This document shows, piece by piece, positions 53,251 to 62,054 of a DNA stretch of 64,000 nucleotides. Positions within the stretch are counted from its first letter, which is position 1; the number at the start of each line of letters is the position of its first letter. The stretch comes from JAJPJE01 sp963848375. Its GTDB lineage: Bacteria; Acidobacteriota; Terriglobia; Terriglobales; Acidobacteriaceae. The DNA lies in contig CAWKDK010000002.1 in NCBI GenBank assembly GCA_963848375.1, forward strand, positions 5,416 to 69,415, read 5' to 3'. The position numbers were made by a program, and so were the translations under genes. The notes beneath the pieces are model-generated. The model searched no databases. It saw only the letters and a list, made by a program, of their open reading frames with translations, and was not told the origin of the DNA.

Positions 53251-53763
53251 TTAGATTCGGCGAGGCTCAACCTCTGTGGAACTCGTCATTTTGCTAGCGT
53301 GCAGCTGTTGCGCCAGATAGTTTCCAAGACCCATTGCCTGGATGGCCGTAAGCTGCGCTTCCAGGAAGTCTGCATGCTTTTCTTCATCCAGCAAGAGCCC
53401 TTTGAATAGCTCACTCGATCCGTCGTCCAAGGCTTCCGCGCAGACCTGTATGGCGGCGTTGTAGGTGTGAATGGCGTCGCCTTCGTCTTTGAAGTCCGTC
53501 TCCAGTTGTTTCTGTACGTTTCCACCGAGCTGCGGTGTGAGCGCAACATCAACCTTTGGCTGGGAGTCAAAGAATACGATCCGCTCGATCAGACGTTCGG
53601 CGTGGTGCATTTCTTCGATGGCGCGCTGCTTTAGCAGGCCGCCGAGCCGTTCGTAGCCTTGGCTTTGAAGCGTTTCTGCCTGCACCATGTACTGCACAAT
53701 AGCCGTCAACTCGGAGCTCAATGCGGAGTTCAACTGCTCAATGACCTTCTCATTACCCTTCAT
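53251..53763 (-). CDS. bfr: Bacterioferritin
   Basis: 170 residues of the four-helix ferritin fold. Ferroxidase ligands are present: Glu in SSELTAIVQY, Glu and His in AIEEMHHAERLIERI (with the haem-ligand Met), and Glu/His in LLDEEKHADFLEAQL. It stores iron as a 24-mer and often carries haem between subunits. Standalone gene; SD GGAGG upstream of ATG at 53763. Confidence 0.93.
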   Translation of the reverse strand: MKGNEKVIEQLNSALSSELTAIVQYMVQAETLQSQGYERLGGLLKQRAIEEMHHAERLIERIVFFDSQPKVDVALTPQLGGNVQKQLETDFKDEGDAIHTYNAAIQVCAEALDDGSSELFKGLLLDEEKHADFLEAQLTAIQAMGLGNYLAQQLHASKMTSSTEVEPRRI

Positions 53764-53877
53764 GCGTCCTCCGAATCCACCATAGTGACGCGGTAGGAGG
53801 CTCTAGTGCTGTGACGGACAGCACAACGGTGCGAGAAGGTTTGGTGACTGAACGCGTTGAAAAACCGCCGTCGGAGG

Positions 53878-55590
53878 CTACATGCCGTCGTAGTTGGGAC
53901 CGCCGCCGCCCTCAGGTGGGACCCAGGTGATGATCTGATACGGGTCCATAATGTCGCAGGTTTTGCAATGCACGCAGTTCGACGGGTTCAGATGGATTTC
54001 CTTCCCCTGCGGCGCATCGGGAGCCTCGACCATCTCGTACACATTCGCCGGGCAGAAGTGCTGGCACGGACTGCCGTACTCCTGAACGCAACGCGTGTTG
54101 CAGATGTTGGTGTCGTGGATTACGAGATGCGCGGGCTGATCCTCTTCATGTTTCGTTCCCGAGTGATAGAGATCGGTCAGCTTGTCGAACGTCAGCTTGC
54201 CATCGCCCTTGGCGTTGTCGAGTAGCTGCTTGCGGCCGTCCCCGTCGACGGGAACGTCGGTTAACTTCTTCATGCGCGCGTAGCCGGGCTTCGATTCGTA
54301 GCGATCGCGCAATCCGGCGCCTCCGGTGAACTGCTGCAGGCCGGCGTGAAATATCCCGCTCCAGAATCCGCCCTCAAATCCCTGGTGAAAATTGCGTACC
54401 GGCCAGAGCTCTTCACCAATCCAACTGGTTTCGACTCGTTTGCCAAACGATCCTAGCGATGCGGAAGGCGAGGCTGTTTGTAGCGCTTCGAATGCTGTTT
54501 CGGCCGCGAGCATTCCGCTCTTGATCGCGAGATGAATTCCCTTAAGGCGCTGCGAATTCAGGAACCCAGCAGAATCGCCAATCACCATCCAGCCATCTCC
54601 GGAAACAGGAGGAATTGCCCACCACCCGCCGTATGGCAGCGACTTGGCGCCGTATCGAATCAGCTTGCCGCCTTCCAGCAAACTCGCGATGAATGGATGC
54701 CGCTTGAAGCTTTGCAGGACGGTCTGCGGATCCAGGCGCGGATCGGGATAGTCGAGACCGGTGACGAATCCGAGGGATACGATATTGTTCTGGAAGCCGT
54801 AAATCCACGAACCGCCATATTCTTGCGACGTCAGCGGCCAGCCCATGGTGTAGATCACTTCGCCAGGGGCGATGCGTCCTGCCGGTACTTCCCACAGTTC
54901 TTTCACGCCAACACCGTAGGTCTGGGGATTACGATCTTTATCCAATTCGAATCGCGAGACGAGCTGCTTGGTAAGTGATCCGCGCGTGCCTTCGGAGAGA
55001 ACCGTAATCTTCGCTTTCAGATCGTATCCCGGTTCGAAGTTATCTTTCTTATTGCCTTCCTTATCGACGCCCTTGTCTTCGGTACGAACGCCAACGACCT
55101 GATCGTTCTCCAGCAGCAGTTCTGCGCCGGCGAATCCGGTGAATACCGTGATGCCAGCGGCCTCGACTTTTTCTCCCAGCCATTTCACAAATCGATTGAT
55201 AGAGATCGCGTAGTTGCCATGATCTCGGAGAGGTGGCGGCGTTACCGGCAATTTGAACTTCGACTTCTCGCGCAGGTAGTAGACCGATTCCTTCGTGACT
55301 TCGGCTTCGATCGGAGCTTCTTCCCGCCATCCTGGAAGCAACTCGTTCATCGCCCGCGGGTCGAGCAAGGCGCCACTCAGACAGTGCTGGCCCATCTCAC
55401 GTGCCTTCTCCAGCACGTATATGTTCTCCTTGCTGATCTGGCGTTCGGGATTCTGCTCATTGTGCGCATCGATGAGTTGCGACAGGCGTAGCGCGCAGGC
55501 GAGCCCGGCGGGACCGCCGCCGACGATTACTACATCTGCTTCCATTTGCGGGCGTTCGATCCCGCCAAGCGGCTTGCGAAAGACGATCAT
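53878..55590 (-). CDS. Electron transfer flavoprotein:ubiquinone oxidoreductase
   Basis: 570 residues. FAD site EADVVIVGGGPAGLACALRLSQL, the quinone/membrane-associated middle domain, and a C-terminal 4Fe-4S ferredoxin-like domain with CQHFCPANVYE and NCVHCKTCDIMDP. It takes electrons from ETF (encoded at 58-60.5 kb) into the quinone pool during beta-oxidation. ATG 55590 chosen; the frame extends to 55686 but not in protein-like fashion, and a later ATG at 55545 starts at the FAD strand. Confidence 0.93.
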   Translation of the reverse strand: MIVFRKPLGGIERPQMEADVVIVGGGPAGLACALRLSQLIDAHNEQNPERQISKENIYVLEKAREMGQHCLSGALLDPRAMNELLPGWREEAPIEAEVTKESVYYLREKSKFKLPVTPPPLRDHGNYAISINRFVKWLGEKVEAAGITVFTGFAGAELLLENDQVVGVRTEDKGVDKEGNKKDNFEPGYDLKAKITVLSEGTRGSLTKQLVSRFELDKDRNPQTYGVGVKELWEVPAGRIAPGEVIYTMGWPLTSQEYGGSWIYGFQNNIVSLGFVTGLDYPDPRLDPQTVLQSFKRHPFIASLLEGGKLIRYGAKSLPYGGWWAIPPVSGDGWMVIGDSAGFLNSQRLKGIHLAIKSGMLAAETAFEALQTASPSASLGSFGKRVETSWIGEELWPVRNFHQGFEGGFWSGIFHAGLQQFTGGAGLRDRYESKPGYARMKKLTDVPVDGDGRKQLLDNAKGDGKLTFDKLTDLYHSGTKHEEDQPAHLVIHDTNICNTRCVQEYGSPCQHFCPANVYEMVEAPDAPQGKEIHLNPSNCVHCKTCDIMDPYQIITWVPPEGGGGPNYDGM

Positions 55591-55680
55591 GGTGGACCCC
55601 AGATCCGGCCAATGTGGCCAGCGGAACTGAGCATGATAAATGTTCGGCGGAGAGCGTGCGAATCGCAGGGCTAACCGGCA

Positions 55681-55712
55681 AAACAAAATCCCAACTGCCG
55701 GGCAGTTGGGAT
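55681..55712 (-). terminator. Intrinsic terminator of the membrane-protein gene at 55738
   Basis: Perfect 11-pair stem ATCCCAACTGC / GCAGTTGGGAT (55688-55712) with a three-base loop; on the minus strand it is followed by TTTGTTT. Confidence 0.8.
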
Positions 55713-55737
55713 CAGATTTGTTTCGGTATTACTCGAC

Positions 55738-56589
55738 TTAGTTCGGCAGCGACGGACCGCTTCCCGCAGTGTGCAGATAAATCTCGGTTGCTGTGCGTTT
55801 GCTCAGAACACGTTCCACAGTATCCACGATGTTCGGCAGGAACGCGGAACCGGAGTTGCCGTACGTAGCTCCAGTCAACTCGTTGTTCCAATTCGCCGCA
55901 TGAGCAAGGCTTGCGGACTGCCTACGCTCCGGCTCAGTCGCAAACATGTAGGATGTCCAGATGACGTAGGCGATTATTTCAGAGCTCATTTTCGCCAAGC
56001 TTAAAGTCACCATGCTGATGGTGCCATAAGCCTGCAGCGTCGTAAACATGAGCTCACAGCTTGCTATGACCCCGAAGCCGATCGCAATGCCAAACAGTCG
56101 ATGCCGCAAGGTTAATCCCAGCTGTCCGGCAAACAGCAACATGAAAATGACCAGACCACATTGCATCAACCCAATGCTCCGCTCAAGCGTCATAAGGAAA
56201 TATAGCGAGATCATGTCGGAGCCTGGTTTCGAGGAGATCGTCATCACGACGGCAATCAAGATAAGGACAAGGGCTGCCCAGCGAAACAGAATGTTCCCAA
56301 ATTCGCGCAGAGATTCGTAAGGGCGAAAAATCTGGACAAAGATTTCTCGCAAGACCGCAAATGCGAGCACGGTATATCCCACGTACTGATCCAATACCCG
56401 TAGGAGTAGCCATTGCCGCCGAATCTTGTAGTAAAGGGCCAGATTGAGCCAGGCAAACGCGGCCAAGTATGCAAGATAAGCGAAAAACGCAGGCTGGTTC
56501 TTTGCTACTTTCCGCCAGAGCGCGACGACAGCCGTGAGCGTCAGAAGGACATTGCCGCCGATCCAGACGGACATGAAAAGGGTGCGCAT
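55738..56589 (-). CDS. Seven-helix membrane protein, function unknown
   Basis: 283 residues with about seven hydrophobic helices (FMSVWIGGNVLLTLTAVVALW; PAFFAYLAYLAAFAWLNLALYY; ILFRWAALVLILIAVVMTI; IGLMQCGLVIFMLLFAGQLGL; ...) and a hydrophilic C-terminal tail of about 65 residues. The ATG at 56589 has GAGGG seven bases upstream. I recognise no defined family; such proteins are frequent in Acidobacteriota. It may form a pair with the tiny secreted peptide gene upstream on the same strand. Confidence 0.75.
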   Translation of the reverse strand: MRTLFMSVWIGGNVLLTLTAVVALWRKVAKNQPAFFAYLAYLAAFAWLNLALYYKIRRQWLLLRVLDQYVGYTVLAFAVLREIFVQIFRPYESLREFGNILFRWAALVLILIAVVMTISSKPGSDMISLYFLMTLERSIGLMQCGLVIFMLLFAGQLGLTLRHRLFGIAIGFGVIASCELMFTTLQAYGTISMVTLSLAKMSSEIIAYVIWTSYMFATEPERRQSASLAHAANWNNELTGATYGNSGSAFLPNIVDTVERVLSKRTATEIYLHTAGSGPSLPN

Positions 56590-56724
56590 CGTGTGGCCCT
56601 CAAATGAGAACACCAATCCTGAGACTTGCGCGAGAATATCCGTCGGGACATGTACTCTGCAAGTGCTTTTTGCTGCGCACCCTTACTTCAGTTACTGAAG
56701 TGCCAGTTACCCTACTACTTGGGA

Positions 56725-56874
56725 TCAGGAACACAACTTCGGGCAGCCGCCTGGGCCTACCATTCCAGTCTGGATCGTGCTTTTATCGATCTTGGGTTGC
56801 TTGGGATAAGAGACGGCGGAAACTGAACCGGCGACCATCAATCCGAGGAGGAGGAAACGGATGGCTCGAGTCAT
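56725..56874 (-). CDS. Tiny secreted peptide with two C-terminal cysteines
   Basis: 49 residues, too short for usual gene calls. AGGAG nine bases before ATG 56874; signal peptide TRAIRFLLLGLMVAGSVSA followed by a mature part of about 29 residues ending GMVGPGGCPKLCS. The two Cys (C-x3-C) may form a disulfide or bind a metal. It lies 135 bases upstream of the seven-helix gene on the same strand. No family recognised. Confidence 0.6.
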   Translation of the reverse strand: MTRAIRFLLLGLMVAGSVSAVSYPKQPKIDKSTIQTGMVGPGGCPKLCS

Positions 56875-57420
56875 GGGGTAATTCTCCTGTTTTGCTTGGG
56901 TTTGTAACCAGCTACTACTGCGCGGAAATATACGCCCAGGAACTCGCGAAAGAAAGAGATGATTTGTGGGTGAAAGAAAAGATAGGAACTACAGGCCTAA
57001 ATCAGGAATTTGGCCCTACAAAAATCGTTAAAACCGTGTGTTTTTGGCAAAATCATGACAGAAGATGGTCAAAGGCAGACAAAACATGGTTAAAAACAGA
57101 AGTTAATTTCGCAGTTGAAAATCTCGCCCAGTCACGTTTCATGACGCGCGCGCACGAATGCGTTGGCGCAAAACTACTCTTCATTGCGCAACAGTTTGCC
57201 TATTGTCGGCTTATGTTTCTCCCGATTCGGCCTGGACGATTCCTCGCGTCGAGTCGCGGGCGGAGTCCCAATTACATTGCGAGCCGCGGATTTCACGGCT
57301 ATCACAGCACGAAACGGTTTCGCCTTCTTTTTTCTCGCCATCTTTCGTCGCCAATCACTGACACTACGACTTTAGACGGCATTATGAACTACAATTTCGT
57401 CAGCCGCATTGCGGCCTACC
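56875..57420. other. Intergenic region with an A/T-rich island
   Basis: No convincing gene. From about 56935 to 57125 the plus strand is A-rich (for example aaagaaaagatagg and gttaaaaacagaag), clearly unlike the surrounding GC-rich DNA. A plus-strand open frame (56604-57455) crosses it but has no ribosome site or recognisable domain. The island may hold promoters for the flanking divergent genes or be acquired DNA. Confidence 0.4.
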
Positions 57421-57696
57421 ATGGAAGAGCGCGATTTTTTCGACGAGAAACCTGAAAACAAGCCTGTTACCTTGACCTGTCCTCATTGCCACCAGTCAGC
57501 TGAATACGAGCTGGGATGGCTGGTTCGCAGAAAAAAGCGGCAACTGCCGCCCCGTGCCGACGAACGCGATCGAGCTCGCTTCGCTAAGGCACGCTCTTAC
57601 ATGGTGCGTCGCGACGACTTCGTCGCGTGTAAAAACCTGCGCTGCCGGAAACGTTTTGAGGTCTCCGGAGTGCAGTCGGTGGCGTTTCTGGACTAA
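57421..57696 (+). CDS. Small zinc-ribbon protein
   Basis: 91 residues with CPHCHQSAEYELGW and CKNLRCRKRF (two C-x2-C/C-x4-C pairs), a basic central region (RRKKRQLPPRADERDRARFAKARSYMVRRDD). Likely a zinc-binding structural or nucleic-acid-associated protein. The start ATG 57421 has no strong ribosome site. Confidence 0.6.
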   Translation: MEERDFFDEKPENKPVTLTCPHCHQSAEYELGWLVRRKKRQLPPRADERDRARFAKARSYMVRRDDFVACKNLRCRKRFEVSGVQSVAFLD

Positions 57697-58073
57697 CCCA
57701 AGCCCGAAACGCCTAGCTGGTTACTACAGGAGTTGAGCTAGCCTCGCATTTCCGGGCCTTTCGTGAAAGTTACTTTGGTTTAGTAGGGACATGTACTATC
57801 GGGAATGTCTCCGGTACCTGGCGAAAGCGGCGTTCTCGCCGGGCTTTCATCGTTTATATATCGCCTAGCGATACTAAGTCACACTGGGTTGCGCCTATAT
57901 CTCTCATCAATCGCTTGCGTGCCACAGCGGGAAAGAAACATTGCTACCAGAGCCTTAGAGTTTCGCCGTCCTCCGCTCTCATTTATACTTACCCGTTTTT
58001 CAAGTGGGATTCGCAGCGATTCGTGTGGCGGCAAGCATCTAAGCTGCCCTGAACTATGTTTGTGAGGTGTAGT
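57697..58073. other. Intergenic region before etfB
   Basis: No gene seen. A seven-pair hairpin CCTGGCG / CGCCGGG lies at 57817-57843 with the loop AAAGCGGCGTTCT. This may be part of the etfB leader; I do not recognise a riboswitch class. Confidence 0.35.
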
Positions 58074-58844
58074 TTGAAAATTCTTGTCTGCATGAAGCAG
58101 GTCCCGCAGAAGGATGCGCCGCTGAAGCTCAACGAGAGTGGCCGCTGGATCCGCGAAGACATCAGTTACGAAGTGAACGAACCCGATGCGTATGCTCTGG
58201 AAGAAGCGCTTCGTCAAAAGGAGAAGCATGGGGGCGAGGTAGTGGTCATCACCGCCGGCCCGGCTCGTGCTCAACAGGTATTACGGGAAGCGCTGGCTAA
58301 GGGAGCCGACCGCGCGATTCATCTCGAAGGCAACGAATTCGTCAGCCTCGATGCGGTCAATACCGCGAAGGCCATTCGCGAGGCCATCAAAGACGAATCC
58401 TTCGACCTGATTTTCACCGGACTTCAATCGGACGATTACGGTTTTGCTCAGACGGGAGTCGTACTTTCAGAGTTGTTGGGATGGCCGCACGCAACCATCA
58501 TCATGCAGATCGAAAAGAAGGACGGCGGCATTCGAGTGAAACGGGAGCTCGAATCCGGTTATTTTCAGTTCGTGGAAATGGCGTTACCCGCGCTGCTGAC
58601 AATCCAGTCGGGGATTAACAAACTAAGGTATGCGACGCTGATTGGCATCAAGCAAGCCAAGAACAAACCTCTGCGAAAAGTAACGTTTGCCGAAATACAA
58701 TCAGCGCTCGGTCCCAACCTGCAGCAGATTCAGCGCCTCTATATACCTCAGAAGACGAAGAAGACAGAGATGCTGGATGGAACCTCTGCGGAAGTTGCCA
58801 AGAAACTTGTCGAGAAACTCCGCAACGAGGTGCGCGTGCTCTGA
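58074..58844 (+). CDS. etfB: Electron transfer flavoprotein beta subunit
   Basis: 256 residues beginning KILVCMKQVPQKDAPLKLNESGRWI, the EtfB opening, with EALRQKEKHGGEVVVITAGPARAQQVLREALAKGADRAIHLE and the FLQSDDYGFAQTGVVLSELLGWPH AMP-binding region. The TTG at 58074 gives the family's start and has GAGGTG upstream; ATG 58056 is an alternative. It forms the ETF heterodimer with EtfA (59469). Confidence 0.92.
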   Translation: MKILVCMKQVPQKDAPLKLNESGRWIREDISYEVNEPDAYALEEALRQKEKHGGEVVVITAGPARAQQVLREALAKGADRAIHLEGNEFVSLDAVNTAKAIREAIKDESFDLIFTGLQSDDYGFAQTGVVLSELLGWPHATIIMQIEKKDGGIRVKRELESGYFQFVEMALPALLTIQSGINKLRYATLIGIKQAKNKPLRKVTFAEIQSALGPNLQQIQRLYIPQKTKKTEMLDGTSAEVAKKLVEKLRNEVRVL

Positions 58845-58868
58845 ATCTTACGTCCTGGAGGTGAGGGT

Positions 58869-59165
58869 ATGACGGCTCCGCGGACGCTTTTGGATCTTGA
58901 AGAGAAGCACGAAATGCGGGCTTTGGCCCTACGAACAATCGGAGGAATTCTTTTCATCGAGGCCTTCATTGTTTGCCAGTGGATCTGGATGGGCCTGAGA
59001 GCGGGATCGTCTCTTTGGTTATGGGCAACGATAGCGTTGGGAGCACTCGGACTCATTTGTTTCGGTGCGGCCGAGATCGAACATCGTAAGGCGATTGAGG
59101 TTGTCAGCGAGGAAATTCCTGAGGCGCCGATCACGTACGAAGCGGAACATCGGCGCGCGGCCTGA
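58869..59165 (+). CDS. Small two-helix membrane protein between etfB and etfA
   Basis: 98 residues: TM1 GGILFIEAFIVCQWIWMGLRA and TM2 LWLWATIALGALGLICFGAAEI, with a charged C-terminus. SD GGAGGTGAGGGT before ATG. No family recognised. The gene sits 24 bases after etfB, so it is probably co-transcribed. Confidence 0.65.
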   Translation: MTAPRTLLDLEEKHEMRALALRTIGGILFIEAFIVCQWIWMGLRAGSSLWLWATIALGALGLICFGAAEIEHRKAIEVVSEEIPEAPITYEAEHRRAA

Positions 59166-59173
59166 AGGCAAGG

Positions 59174-59425
59174 ATGAAACAAGTGCAACGCAATACGCTG
59201 TTGCAAACAGGTAAGTACGCGCCGGCGGAAGATCGTCACGAAATCGGACTGAGCCTGATCACGATCGGGTTCATGTTGTGGTTCTTTGATCTGCTGGTCA
59301 CGTTCTTCCTGCCCGCCGGTTATCGAACCGGCCACCAGCGTGCCTTCCTGCTGCTGATTGGATCGGCTGCCGTGGCCGGCATAATTCTTACAGCGATTGG
59401 CTGGAAGATGAAGACGGAGCGGTGA
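59174..59425 (+). CDS. Small two-helix membrane protein between etfB and etfA (second)
   Basis: 83 residues: TM1 IGLSLITIGFMLWFFDLLVTFFLPAG and TM2 AFLLLIGSAAVAGIILTAIGWKM. Eight bases after the previous gene and 43 before etfA, so the four genes form one unit. Possibly a membrane partner of ETF (inference from position only). Confidence 0.65.
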   Translation: MKQVQRNTLLQTGKYAPAEDRHEIGLSLITIGFMLWFFDLLVTFFLPAGYRTGHQRAFLLLIGSAAVAGIILTAIGWKMKTER

Positions 59426-59468
59426 GCGCAGCTTCGCGAAAAAGAAGGAACAAGTTCAAAGAGGAAAG

Positions 59469-60464
59469 ATGGCAGACACGATTTTAGCGGTCTTGGAACA
59501 GCGCCAGGGAAAATTCAACCGGGTCTCGTTCGAGACGATCACGGCAGCCCAGGCAATCGCGGCGGAAACCGGTTGGTCAATCGAGGCGTGTGTTGTTGGC
59601 AGCGGTATTGGATCGATTGCATCGGAAGTTGCCGGTAAAAAAGTGTCCAAGGTCTACGCGCTCGAATCGAATGCGCTTGCCGCGTACACGCCCGACGGTT
59701 ATGTCCACGCGCTGAAGCAATTCATCTCCGACAAGAAGCCACGGCTCGTGCTGATGCCGCACACGTATCAGGTCCGCGATTTTATTCCGCAGCTGACCAC
59801 GGCCCTTGGCACCACTGTAATCAGCGACTGCACCGGTTATAAGAAGGAAGGCGATCAGTTTGTCTTTACCCGGCAGATGTTCCAGGGAAAGTTCGCCGCC
59901 GATGTAGCTTTCGCGGGCGATGGCCCGCGCTTCGTAACCTTTCAGGCCGGATCTTTTCGCGGCGACAAAGCCGAAGATGGCGCAAGTGCCGCGCCCGTCG
60001 AAACCGTGCAGATACAGATTCCCGACGGCGCGATTCGCACCCGTCCCGAAGAGCCGTTCAAGGAAGCGCGCCAGGCTGTTGATCTGACGCAAGCGGAAAT
60101 CATCGTTGCGGTCGGCCGCGGAATCAAGGAACAGAAAAACATCGAAATCGCGAAACAACTTGCTGACGCTCTAGGCGGCGAGATTGCAGCATCCCGTCCG
60201 ATCTGCGACGCGGGCTGGCTGCCGATGGAACGCCAGGTTGGATCCTCCGGACAGACGGTCGCGCCCAAGGTTTACATTGCGCTCGGGATCAGCGGCGCCA
60301 TCCAGCACATCGTCGGCATGAAAGGCGCACGCGCTGTTGTTGCCATTAATAAAGACGCGGAGGCCCCGATCTTCGAGATTGCTGACTTCGGCGTGGTCGG
60401 TAATTTATTCGACATCATTCCGCCGCTGGTGGAAGAAGTGAAAAAAGCCAAAGCCGGGGCGTAG
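59469..60464 (+). CDS. etfA: Electron transfer flavoprotein alpha subunit
   Basis: 331 residues. N-terminal domain (ADTILAVLEQRQGKFNRVSFETITAAQAIAAETG) and the C-terminal FAD-binding domain with GRPICDAGWLPMERQVGSSGQTVAPKVYIALGISGAIQHIVGMKGARAVVAINKDAEAPIFEIADFGVVGNLFDIIPPL, the EtfA signature (arginine in the first segment reads SRPICD). Accepts electrons from acyl-CoA dehydrogenases and passes them to ETF-QO (53878-55590). SD AAGAGGAA upstream of ATG. Confidence 0.94.
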   Translation: MADTILAVLEQRQGKFNRVSFETITAAQAIAAETGWSIEACVVGSGIGSIASEVAGKKVSKVYALESNALAAYTPDGYVHALKQFISDKKPRLVLMPHTYQVRDFIPQLTTALGTTVISDCTGYKKEGDQFVFTRQMFQGKFAADVAFAGDGPRFVTFQAGSFRGDKAEDGASAAPVETVQIQIPDGAIRTRPEEPFKEARQAVDLTQAEIIVAVGRGIKEQKNIEIAKQLADALGGEIAASRPICDAGWLPMERQVGSSGQTVAPKVYIALGISGAIQHIVGMKGARAVVAINKDAEAPIFEIADFGVVGNLFDIIPPLVEEVKKAKAGA

Positions 60465-60564
60465 CGACCCGCCGCCCAAATCTGTTGCCATTCGCGAGGA
60501 GGGCGCCCGCGCCACCTCGGAAACGAAACCGGAGCTTTCGAGCCGTCTTTTATCATCTACACGA

Positions 60565-61104
60565 ATGCGCACGACCATCCTCACCATTCCCGGCCTTTAC
60601 ACCTCCGGGCCCGAACACTGGCAATCCCATTTCGAACGCGAACTAGAGTGCTGCACACGTGTGGAGCAATCTGACTGGATTACGCCTGTCTGCACAGATT
60701 GGATTAGTGTGTTGGACGCCGCCATTCGACATCATGGAGATCGTGTGGTGCTGGCGGCGCACAGTCTCGGCTGCGCAACGGTCGCGCATTGGGCGGCACG
60801 ATATAAGCGTGTGATCGCGGGCGCATTGCTCGTCGGACCGTCAGATGTGGAAGCGCCTTCGTATCCATCGGGCACAACGGGATTCACTCCAATGCCACTC
60901 GATCGTCTTCCTTTTCCCACGATCGTTGTGGCCAGTCGCAACGATCAATTCGTGACCTTCGAACGCGCACAGTACTTCGCGAATTGCTGGGGAGCGGCGC
61001 TCGAAGACGCCGGCAACGCGGGACACCTGAACGCCGATTCCGGCTACGGCCCGTGGCCGCGCGGCAAGGAGTTGCTCAGCGAACTAATGCAGATCAGCGC
61101 GTGA
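60565..61104 (+). CDS. RBBP9/YdeN-type alpha/beta hydrolase
   Basis: 179 residues. TILTIPGLYTSGPEHWQSHFERE start, nucleophile in LAAHSLGCATVAHWA, Asp in VASRNDQFVTFERAQ and His in NAGHLNADSGYGPWPRG complete the catalytic triad of this small serine hydrolase family. Substrate unknown. Converges with the gene at 61094 with an 11-base overlap. Confidence 0.9.
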   Translation: MRTTILTIPGLYTSGPEHWQSHFERELECCTRVEQSDWITPVCTDWISVLDAAIRHHGDRVVLAAHSLGCATVAHWAARYKRVIAGALLVGPSDVEAPSYPSGTTGFTPMPLDRLPFPTIVVASRNDQFVTFERAQYFANCWGAALEDAGNAGHLNADSGYGPWPRGKELLSELMQISA

Positions 61105-61807
61105 GGCCGTTGTTCAGCGCGTTCCAGTCGATGGAATGCAGCAACTGTTGAATGCGGTCATCGGCGCCGTAGATCCGCACCTCAATATTCTCGATGTACG
61201 GCGTGTTCTGCGGATGCGCAAAATGGAAGTGATACCAGCCATGTTCCGCGTCCCACTTGGAATTGTTCCAATTGCCGAATGCCAGAATGTACGCAGTCCC
61301 ATGACCGAACGCAGAGTCGTCGATCTTGTATGCGAACGCCGCGCCGGGAATGTGCAAGTCATGATTGTTGGCGGGGGCAGGTTCGAATCCAAGATTCGCG
61401 CGATTGAAGTGTACCTGGACCTGCACGCGCATCAGGCTTTGCACCTGCTGTCCGATCTTGACCTTCGCGTTCATGTCGGAACTACTCATTAACTGTTGCA
61501 TCGAAGGCGCGATCTTCTCGTTAAAACGCTGCGAACCGTTGCGAACGGTGTAAGTCCGCTGCGTCAGTTCGTTGATGTCCAGCGGGACGCCAGGATCGTT
61601 AGTGTTCACCTGCGGATCGTCGAGTGAATACTCGACATTTTCGTCCCAGTCATCGCCCTGGAATTGATCCAGCACCGGATTGAGAGCCGCGAGATATTTG
61701 TCGAGAGCCGCCTTTTCAGCCGCAGTCGGCGAACGCAGTTCCGCGACAGCCACCGCGACGGCAGCTATTAGAAAACACACCACAGCTAAGTGCAGGCGTG
61801 TGCGCAT
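61094..61807 (-). CDS. Secreted conserved protein, function unknown
   Basis: 237 residues with a signal peptide (LHLAVVCFLIAAVAVAVAE), followed by a helical region (AALDKYLAALNPVLDQFQGDDWDENVEYSLDDP) and a beta-rich C-terminal half (VQVQVHFNRANLGFEPAP; AYILAFGNWNNSKWDAEHGWYHFHFAHP; ENIEVRIYGADDRIQQLLHSIDW). No family recognised. The start at 61807 is preferred over an in-frame start at 61867 because it opens the signal peptide. Confidence 0.7.
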   Translation of the reverse strand: MRTRLHLAVVCFLIAAVAVAVAELRSPTAAEKAALDKYLAALNPVLDQFQGDDWDENVEYSLDDPQVNTNDPGVPLDINELTQRTYTVRNGSQRFNEKIAPSMQQLMSSSDMNAKVKIGQQVQSLMRVQVQVHFNRANLGFEPAPANNHDLHIPGAAFAYKIDDSAFGHGTAYILAFGNWNNSKWDAEHGWYHFHFAHPQNTPYIENIEVRIYGADDRIQQLLHSIDWNALNNGLTR

Positions 61808-61886
61808 GATGTTTGTAATCGCCCCTTGTGTGAGCAGGAGTGTAAAAGCAGACGGGTTTCCTGACAAGTAATTCGGTGTGACAGTA

Positions 61887-62054
61887 TCAGTAGAAATCGG
61901 AGCAGCTGAGGAAGAATCCGCATTGCGGGCAGACGAGCTTGCAGCGGTTATCGCGTAACTGCGTGGAGCAATTTGGACAAACCTGCATGACTTCGCCAGG
62001 CGATAGCGTCTGATTTGAAGCGGCGTGCTTCTGCCCTTCGTGCTCTTCGCTCAT
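61887..62054 (-). CDS. Small zinc-ribbon protein
   Basis: 55 residues. CPNCSTQLRDNRCKLVCPQCGFFLSCSDFY: two CxxC pairs plus extra Cys, a widespread small zinc-ribbon type. The ATG overlaps the stop of the upstream gene (ATGA), so the two are translationally coupled. Confidence 0.72.
   Translation of the reverse strand: MSEEHEGQKHAASNQTLSPGEVMQVCPNCSTQLRDNRCKLVCPQCGFFLSCSDFY

Noticed and set aside
53146..53409. Possible 87-residue plus-strand gene with GGAGG six bases before GTG
   Set aside because: The ribosome site is good and the first half reads reasonably (NMQNLAQELRKQLSPEELDSARL), but the last 53 codons are antisense to bacterioferritin; a real gene would need another end, so I leave it out.
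56604..57455. 283-codon plus-strand frame across the A/T-rich island
   Set aside because: No ribosome site, mixed composition, no domain, and it is antisense to the better supported 49-residue peptide gene.
61379..61390. GGTTCGAATCC, resembling a tRNA T-loop
   Set aside because: It lies inside the coding sequence at 61094-61807 and no acceptor, D or anticodon stems can be formed around it.
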